A DNA stretch of 9,340 bases, taken from contig JBBSOW010000122.1 of the NCBI GenBank assembly GCA_038259365.1, positions 1 through 9,340 of the forward strand. Direction: 5' to 3'. A model generated the notes under the pieces. It saw nothing but the letters and a program-made list of their open reading frames with translations. It made no database searches and was not told where the DNA came from. Origin of the DNA: JBBSOW01 sp038259365. Its GTDB lineage: Bacteria > Actinomycetota > Actinomycetes > Propionibacteriales > Propionibacteriaceae. This document shows positions 5,229 to 9,340 of this stretch, one piece after another. The first letter of the stretch is position 1. Each line of letters begins with the position of its first letter. The translations under genes and the position numbers were made by a program.

Positions 5229-5861
5229 ATGGGCTTAGTGTCAACTATGAAATCCCCAGTTCTCAGAGAACCCGAGCGGGGCGGATCCAAAGAGGCCATC
5301 CTTGCAAAGGGACGGGCCATGCTGGAAGACACACCCCACGCCGATCTCAGCCTTCGAAAAATCGCTCGGGCCATCAATCTGAGCCACGGAGCCCCTTATC
5401 GACATTTCCTGGAACGCTCCGATTATCTGACAGCCCTTTCGCTACGTTGCTCCCTGGAGCTACTGGCCGTTTTCGAACAAACCCTTAGCCGCGAGGGAGC
5501 CGCCGGCGAGCGATTCATCGCCGTCGGCAACGCTTACGTGCGCTACGCGGTAGACCACCCCAACGCCTTTCACCTCATCTTCGACATCCGCATCACCCCA
5601 CCTGGGGGGTCTTCGCCGGAGCCGGTGACCCCCATGAGGCACCTGGGCCTGCTGGAGACCATCGCCACCGAAGCGATCCTGTCCGGCGAGATTATTCTCA
5701 CCACCAACAGCCCAGCGGCCGTGCAGGGTCTGTGGGCCCACATGCACGGCCTGGCCTGCCTGGCCGTCGAGGGCTATCTGGCACCGGAGACTGTCCCGGC
5801 GATCTTGGACGTCTATCTCGTCGATCCCCCGAGTCGTGTGAGTATTCCTTTTAACGCTTAG
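5229..5861 (+). CDS. TetR/AcrR family transcriptional regulator, WHG-type C-terminal domain
   Basis: The 210-residue protein has an N-terminal TetR helix-turn-helix. LSLRKIARAINLSHGAPYRH (residues 40-59), followed by FLERSDYL, matches the family's DNA-binding core. The ligand domain carries YVRYAVDHPNAFHLIFD (103-119) and LWAHMHGLACL (168-178), the W-x-x-x-HG signature of the WHG-type C-terminal domain. Such proteins are dimeric repressors released by a small ligand, unknown here. Two starts are possible. ATG 5229 is given. ATG 5247 would give 204 residues, also with a complete HTH, and has TAGTGT five bases upstream, hinting at leaderless translation. Neither has a good Shine-Dalgarno sequence. 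Palindromes at 5162-5170 and 5205-5215 suggest autoregulation. The likely targets are its own gene or neighbours such as the TRIC gene or the facing small membrane gene. The first third of the gene looks less GC-rich than its neighbours. Confidence 0.9.
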   Translation: MGLVSTMKSPVLREPERGGSKEAILAKGRAMLEDTPHADLSLRKIARAINLSHGAPYRHFLERSDYLTALSLRCSLELLAVFEQTLSREGAAGERFIAVGNAYVRYAVDHPNAFHLIFDIRITPPGGSSPEPVTPMRHLGLLETIATEAILSGEIILTTNSPAAVQGLWAHMHGLACLAVEGYLAPETVPAILDVYLVDPPSRVSIPFNA

Positions 5862-6024
5862 CCGGCAAGAGCGCGACGATGATCAGCGCAATAACGCTGA
5901 ACAGAAATCCCCACAGCCCCCACCATCCCCGAGATCGGCTTTTGGTTTCGGCCACTTTATAGCAGGCCACCGCGCAGATGACGCCGACGAGGAGACTGCC
6001 GCCGCCAAAGGTAATTGGGTCCAT
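5851..6024 (-). CDS. Small two-helix membrane protein (57 residues), hypothetical
   Basis: This 57-residue frame begins with ATG at 6024-6022, with AGAAAGG (6039-6033) eight bases upstream as a fair ribosome site. It ends with TAA at 5853-5851. The protein starts MDPITFGGGS and has two hydrophobic segments, about residues 9-21 and 37-54. Between them lies a polar, basic hinge containing KVAETKSRSRG and a WWGLWG patch. It ends with the basic PAKR. This is the pattern of a small inner-membrane hairpin protein. I do not recognise a family, and nothing shows its function. Its last 11 bases overlap the end of the convergent TetR gene. It lies downstream of the 118-residue membrane gene on the same strand but is separated by 156 bases containing a possible terminator and promoter, so it is probably transcribed separately. 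The clear ribosome site and coherent membrane pattern favour a real gene. Confidence 0.65.
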   Translation of the reverse strand: MDPITFGGGSLLVGVICAVACYKVAETKSRSRGWWGLWGFLFSVIALIIVALLPAKR

Positions 6025-6090
6025 GATGAATGCCTTTCTGTCAAAAGAAGTAGCCCTCGCCCGCTCGTTGAGCGTCGAATCTTCACCCTC

Positions 6091-6096
6091 AGAATA
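6091..6096 (-). promoter_or_regulatory. Possible -10 box for the 57-residue membrane gene
   Basis: On the - strand this reads TATTCT, a TAnnnT match 66 bases upstream of the ATG at 6024. No good -35 is visible. A perfect 5-bp hairpin, CGCTC-GTT-GAGCG (6062-6074), would lie in the resulting leader. Confidence 0.25.
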
Positions 6097-6126
6097 GACC
6101 GACCGAACTCCCCACGAACTGGGTGA

Positions 6127-6159
6127 AGCCCCCCGGCCGGGTCCCGGCAGCCCCCGGCT
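6127..6159 (-). terminator. Possible GC-rich hairpin terminator after the 118-residue gene
   Basis: GCCGG-GTC-CCGGC (6136-6148 on the + strand) forms a compact 5-bp stem and is flanked by AGCC (6127-6130) and GGCT (6156-6159), which can extend it with an internal loop. It starts 21 bases past the stop codon of the - strand gene at 6181. There is no clear U tract. Confidence 0.3.
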
Positions 6160-6180
6160 CCACCCCCAGCTCTCGAGCGG

Positions 6181-6537
6181 TCACTCGCCGCTTCGACGCC
6201 GCCCCATCGCGATCGCGACGTTGATGGCAACCAAGGCGGCCCACACGATGAGCAGCGCCGGCAGTCCTGCTCCTGTGCCTAGCGCAATGCCCGTCAACGG
6301 GATGCCCACGCCCGCGGTGACGATGGCCACCACCATGGCACGGTTGGACTCCTCGGAACGCGCCTTGTGCGCCCGCTCGCTCGCCGTGAGTTCGCCGGCC
6401 TGCCGGACGGCCATGGCGGCCTCGACCTTCTCCACGAACGAATCCACCAGAGCAGGCTCGAGGTCCTGGCCGAGTTCTCGTCGGGTAGCCAGAACGGCCT
6501 CGTACTCTTCGCGCGAGATCTCGGGGTTTCCCTCCAT
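6181..6537 (-). CDS. Two-helix actinobacterial membrane protein, hypothetical
   Basis: This 118-residue protein has a charged, helical N-terminal region (1-66) with YEAVLATRRELGQDLEPAL and VDSFVEKVEAAM, then two membrane helices at about 67-88 and 90-111, and a basic GRRRSGE tail. This layout, a short soluble helix bundle followed by two C-terminal helices, occurs in many small uncharacterised actinobacterial membrane proteins. I recognise that type but not a function. The soluble part probably faces the cytoplasm. The start at ATG 6537 has only a weak GGA seven bases upstream, but the N-terminal block fits that type. It follows the alpha-mannosidase stop by 24 bases on the same strand and is probably cotranscribed with it. 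A possible hairpin terminator lies just past its stop. Confidence 0.85.
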   Translation of the reverse strand: MEGNPEISREEYEAVLATRRELGQDLEPALVDSFVEKVEAAMAVRQAGELTASERAHKARSEESNRAMVVAIVTAGVGIPLTGIALGTGAGLPALLIVWAALVAINVAIAMGRRRSGE

Positions 6538-6561
6538 GGTTCCAGTAGAACACAGGCGTGA

Positions 6562-9340
6562 TTACTGTTGTGGCGTCAGCCGCAACGTCACGATGCCGAA
6601 GGGGCGCAGCGACACGGCGTGGCTGCCGTCCTCGCGCTCCGTCACGGCGACGTCAAAGAGGGGTTCCTCCAAGAGGCTGCACGCCCCCACGGCGGCCGCC
6701 ATAGACGTGCGGAATATGGCCTCCCCGCGTTTGCCGAGGTGCTCGTAAAGCCGGACGATGACGTCCCCGCTGCGATCCTCGGCGAGCTTCACCGCCTCGA
6801 CCAGGGCGCCCTCGACGCCGACGAGGGGCGCGGCCGTTCTTGCCCCCGTGACCTCGCGAAGCGGAAGGTTGCGTCGGTAACCCGCCTCGATGGCCCGCTC
6901 GGTGCCCGCTCCCAGGCTGAGGCCGAACTGGAAGTGGTGGCGCCCCTGATCGGCCTGCGGATCGGGAAACCGCGGCCCGCGCAGCAGCGAGGCCCGCAGC
7001 GTGGTGAAGCTGCCACCTCCGGTGCGTGGGCTCCGCAGCAGGTCACAACCGTAGGCCGTGCGGTTCGCCAGCGCCACCCCGTACCCGGGCTCCGCCACGC
7101 GCACCCACCGGTGCGCGTTCACTTCGAAGCGGTAGGCGTCCCAGCTGGTGTTTTCGTGAATGGGCCGGGTGAGGTGGCCGAACTGGGTCTCGAACTGCGC
7201 GTGATCGGTGTGCACGTCGAGGGGCAGCGCCAGCTTCAGCATCCGGTCCCGCTCGTGCCACTCGACGTCGAGATCGATGAGCACCTCGGCTCGGTGCGGG
7301 TCCAGGCTCCAGCGGCAAATGACCTCGGAGTTGTCCAAACGCCAGCGGACGCGGACGGTGCCGGGCCGCTCGGGATCGGGGCCCACCTCCTCGGCCGGTC
7401 CGACCACGCGCGGCTGTTTACGTTGAAACGGGTCGGTGTCCCAGGCGTCCCAGCCGTTGGGCAGGTCCGGGATCAGGTGCAGTTCGCCGGCCGTCGTGCC
7501 CGGCGGCACGACCTCTCGTGAGCCGACGCGGTCGAAGATCGAGCGCCCGCCGCCGTCGCGGCCGATGAGGAGTTCGACGTGCTCGTTGGCCAGGCGCCAG
7601 CCGTCGGCGGTCTCGGAGATCTCGGTCGTGTCTTGCCGCGGTCGGAAGAGGGCGGCCCCCAGCGCGGGAGCACCGTCGCGGCTGGAAACGGGGAACGGGG
7701 AGGCGTTGAAGACGATCCGTCGATCCCCCTCCCCGGCCAGGAGCCTCTGGGCCGCCTCGATCAACTCGGTGAGGGAGTCGCTGATCCGGGCGTGCTCGGC
7801 CTCGGTCTCGCGGTGCACCCAGGCGATGGAGCTGCCGGGCAGGATGTCGTGGAACTGGCCCAGCAGGACGGTCCGCCAGGCGTCGTCGAGCGCCTCCCAC
7901 GGATATTCGCCGAGACCGCGCGCCGCACAGGTGCTCCACCACAGCTCGGCCTCGCGCAGCAAATGCTCGTTGCGGCGGTTGCCGGCCTTGGTGCCGTGCT
8001 GGCTCGTGAACGTGCCCCGATGCTTCTCCAGGTAGAGCTCGCCGACCCACACCGGCGGGTCGGCGTACTCGGCCTTGGCCGCCGCGAAGAAGTCGTCCGG
8101 CGTGCCCGTCCGCACCCTCGGCGCCCCGGCCAGATCGCCGAGCCGATCGAGCCGGGCCACCATCTCCCGGGTGGGCCCGCCGCCGCCGTCGCCGTAACCG
8201 AACGGGACGAGCGAGGAGGCCGCGCGCCCCTTGTCCTTGAACGTGGTCTCGGCGTGCCGCAGCTCGGGGGCGGTCAGTTCGCTGTTGTAGGTGTCAACGG
8301 CGGGAAAGTGGGTGAACAGCCTCGTGCCGTCGATGCCCTCCCACTCGAAGCTGTGGTGGGGAAAGGAATCGACCTGGTTCCACGACAGCTTTTGGGTCAG
8401 GAACCACTCCACCCCCGCCTGGACGGCGATCTGCGGCAACGCGCCGCTGTAGCCGAACGAATCGGGCAGCCACATGCCCCGGCAGCGGACGTCGAACTCG
8501 GCCTCGAAGAAGCGCTGCCCCCACAAGAACTGGCGACACATCGCCTCCCCACCGGGCAGTACCCCGTCGGGCTCCACCCACATGCCGCCGACCGGGACGA
8601 TCTTGCCTCTCGCGACCCACCCCTTGAGCCGCTCGAACAGCTCGGGATAGTCCTCCTTCAGCCAGGCGACGTGCTGGGCGGCGGGCAGGGAGAAGATCAG
8701 GCCCGCGCCGTGTTCGAGCAGTGCGACGACGTTCGACATCGTGCGCGCCACCTTGCGGCGGGTTTCGCGCACCGGCCACAGCCAGGCCGAATCGATGTGG
8801 GAGTGCCCCACCGCCGTCAGCGCGAAGGCGTCGTGATCGGCGGGCGTGTTGAGGGCTGACGCGAGCGCCCGCCGAGCCGGCGTCGCCGTGCCGACCACGT
8901 CGTTGGTGTCCAGCGCGTCGAGGGCGTCCTGCAGGGCCATCGTGAGCCGCCACCGGCGGGGGGAGTCCGCCGGGAGGTGGGTGGCGATGCCGTGCAGCAC
9001 CTCGATGTCGTCGGCGAGGCCGACCACCTCGACGTTGCGCCGCACCAGGTCGGCCTGGCGCAACGTGTAGATCGGGGTTGTCGAGGCGGTGTCCTTGTCC
9101 CCATCGGCCGTGGGAAAGAACGGCGGCACGCCCAGGATCAACGGGTTGGCGGCGGCCTCGACGTAATAGTTCAGCGGACCGGGTCCGTCCGACACGGGCA
9201 GCCAAGCGTTGCGCGGGTTGAGCGCCTTGACGATCCTGCCGGTCTCGTCGAAGACGAGCGCCTCGGACTGAAAACCCGCCGAGTGATCCTCCCACCCCAG
9301 ATCGACGGCGAGTTCCAGCTCGCCCGGTTCGTGCTCGGGA
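6562..9340 (-). CDS. GH38 alpha-mannosidase, 5' end outside the window
   Basis: The frame is open from the right edge to TAA at 6564-6562, giving at least 925 residues. The true start is not visible. The GTG at 9195 is internal: upstream codons continue in frame with WEDHSAGFQSEALVFDETG and LNPRNAWLPV, typical of the N-terminal domain of actinobacterial GH38 enzymes such as M. tuberculosis Rv0648. The catalytic domain shows HSHIDSAWLWP, with probable zinc ligands His (8797-8799) and Asp (8791-8793), then MWVEPDG. MWLPDSFGYS follows with Asp (8461-8463) as nucleophile and zinc ligand. QFHDILPGSS (7828-7857) contains the fourth expected zinc ligand, His 7849-7851. The rest forms the GH38 C-terminal beta domains. 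The family hydrolyses terminal alpha-linked mannose with retention, using a divalent metal. The substrate, perhaps mannosides or mannan fragments taken up by the cell, is inferred. Location cannot be judged without the N-terminus. A small membrane gene follows after 24 bases. Confidence 0.96.
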   Translation of the reverse strand, partial: PEHEPGELELAVDLGWEDHSAGFQSEALVFDETGRIVKALNPRNAWLPVSDGPGPLNYYVEAAANPLILGVPPFFPTADGDKDTASTTPIYTLRQADLVRRNVEVVGLADDIEVLHGIATHLPADSPRRWRLTMALQDALDALDTNDVVGTATPARRALASALNTPADHDAFALTAVGHSHIDSAWLWPVRETRRKVARTMSNVVALLEHGAGLIFSLPAAQHVAWLKEDYPELFERLKGWVARGKIVPVGGMWVEPDGVLPGGEAMCRQFLWGQRFFEAEFDVRCRGMWLPDSFGYSGALPQIAVQAGVEWFLTQKLSWNQVDSFPHHSFEWEGIDGTRLFTHFPAVDTYNSELTAPELRHAETTFKDKGRAASSLVPFGYGDGGGGPTREMVARLDRLGDLAGAPRVRTGTPDDFFAAAKAEYADPPVWVGELYLEKHRGTFTSQHGTKAGNRRNEHLLREAELWWSTCAARGLGEYPWEALDDAWRTVLLGQFHDILPGSSIAWVHRETEAEHARISDSLTELIEAAQRLLAGEGDRRIVFNASPFPVSSRDGAPALGAALFRPRQDTTEISETADGWRLANEHVELLIGRDGGGRSIFDRVGSREVVPPGTTAGELHLIPDLPNGWDAWDTDPFQRKQPRVVGPAEEVGPDPERPGTVRVRWRLDNSEVICRWSLDPHRAEVLIDLDVEWHERDRMLKLALPLDVHTDHAQFETQFGHLTRPIHENTSWDAYRFEVNAHRWVRVAEPGYGVALANRTAYGCDLLRSPRTGGGSFTTLRASLLRGPRFPDPQADQGRHHFQFGLSLGAGTERAIEAGYRRNLPLREVTGARTAAPLVGVEGALVEAVKLAEDRSGDVIVRLYEHLGKRGEAIFRTSMAAAVGACSLLEEPLFDVAVTEREDGSHAVSLRPFGIVTLRLTPQQ

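Noticed and set aside
7579..8859. 426-residue + strand frame opposite the mannosidase.
   Set aside because: It is antisense to a strongly conserved GH38 catalytic domain, and its translation is Gly/Arg/Val/Pro-rich without domain motifs.
1..9340. tRNA, rRNA, CRISPR array, insertion sequence ends or attachment sites.
   Set aside because: None was visible: no cloverleaf-like segments, no regularly spaced repeats, no transposase or integrase frames and no long terminal repeats.

Overview
The window is high-GC DNA (roughly two thirds G+C by eye) with an actinobacterial character: GTG starts, codons ending in G or C, apparently leaderless genes with TAnnnT boxes, a DprE2-like reductase, a DUF2252 protein, a TRIC-type channel and a GH38 alpha-mannosidase of the actinobacterial type. 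A member of the Propionibacteriales or a related order is plausible, but the sequence does not settle the genus.

Layout. Bases 1-269 form a leader with a short reading frame ending Met-Cys-Cys-Cys-Cys-Ala-stop, followed by a possible hairpin. It precedes a + strand pair: a small single-domain rhodanese (270-689) and a DUF2252 protein (725-2209). A FUSC-type membrane protein (2227-3468, - strand) converges on this pair. An AT-richer divergent region (3469-3622) with several symmetric elements separates it from a + strand DprE2-like short-chain reductase (3623-4363) and a TRIC/YadS-type membrane protein (4414-5091). Both of these look leaderless. A TetR/AcrR regulator (about 5229-5861, + strand) follows, behind palindromic candidate operators. 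The rest is on the - strand: a partial GH38 alpha-mannosidase running off the right edge (6562-9340), a 118-residue two-helix membrane protein 24 bases downstream of it (6181-6537), and a 57-residue two-helix membrane protein (5851-6024) whose end overlaps the end of the TetR gene.

How the parts may work together. The most unusual unit is the left end. A polycysteine leader peptide lies upstream of a rhodanese that has Ser in place of the catalytic Cys and contains no cysteine at all. Three mutually complementary GCCGGC segments flank the Cys codons. This suggests cysteine-responsive control of the rhodanese-DUF2252 pair by translation of the leader. The mannosidase and the 118-residue protein look like an operon. 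The reductase and the TRIC gene are adjacent but each appears to have its own promoter. There are no RNA genes, CRISPR arrays or mobile elements that I can support.
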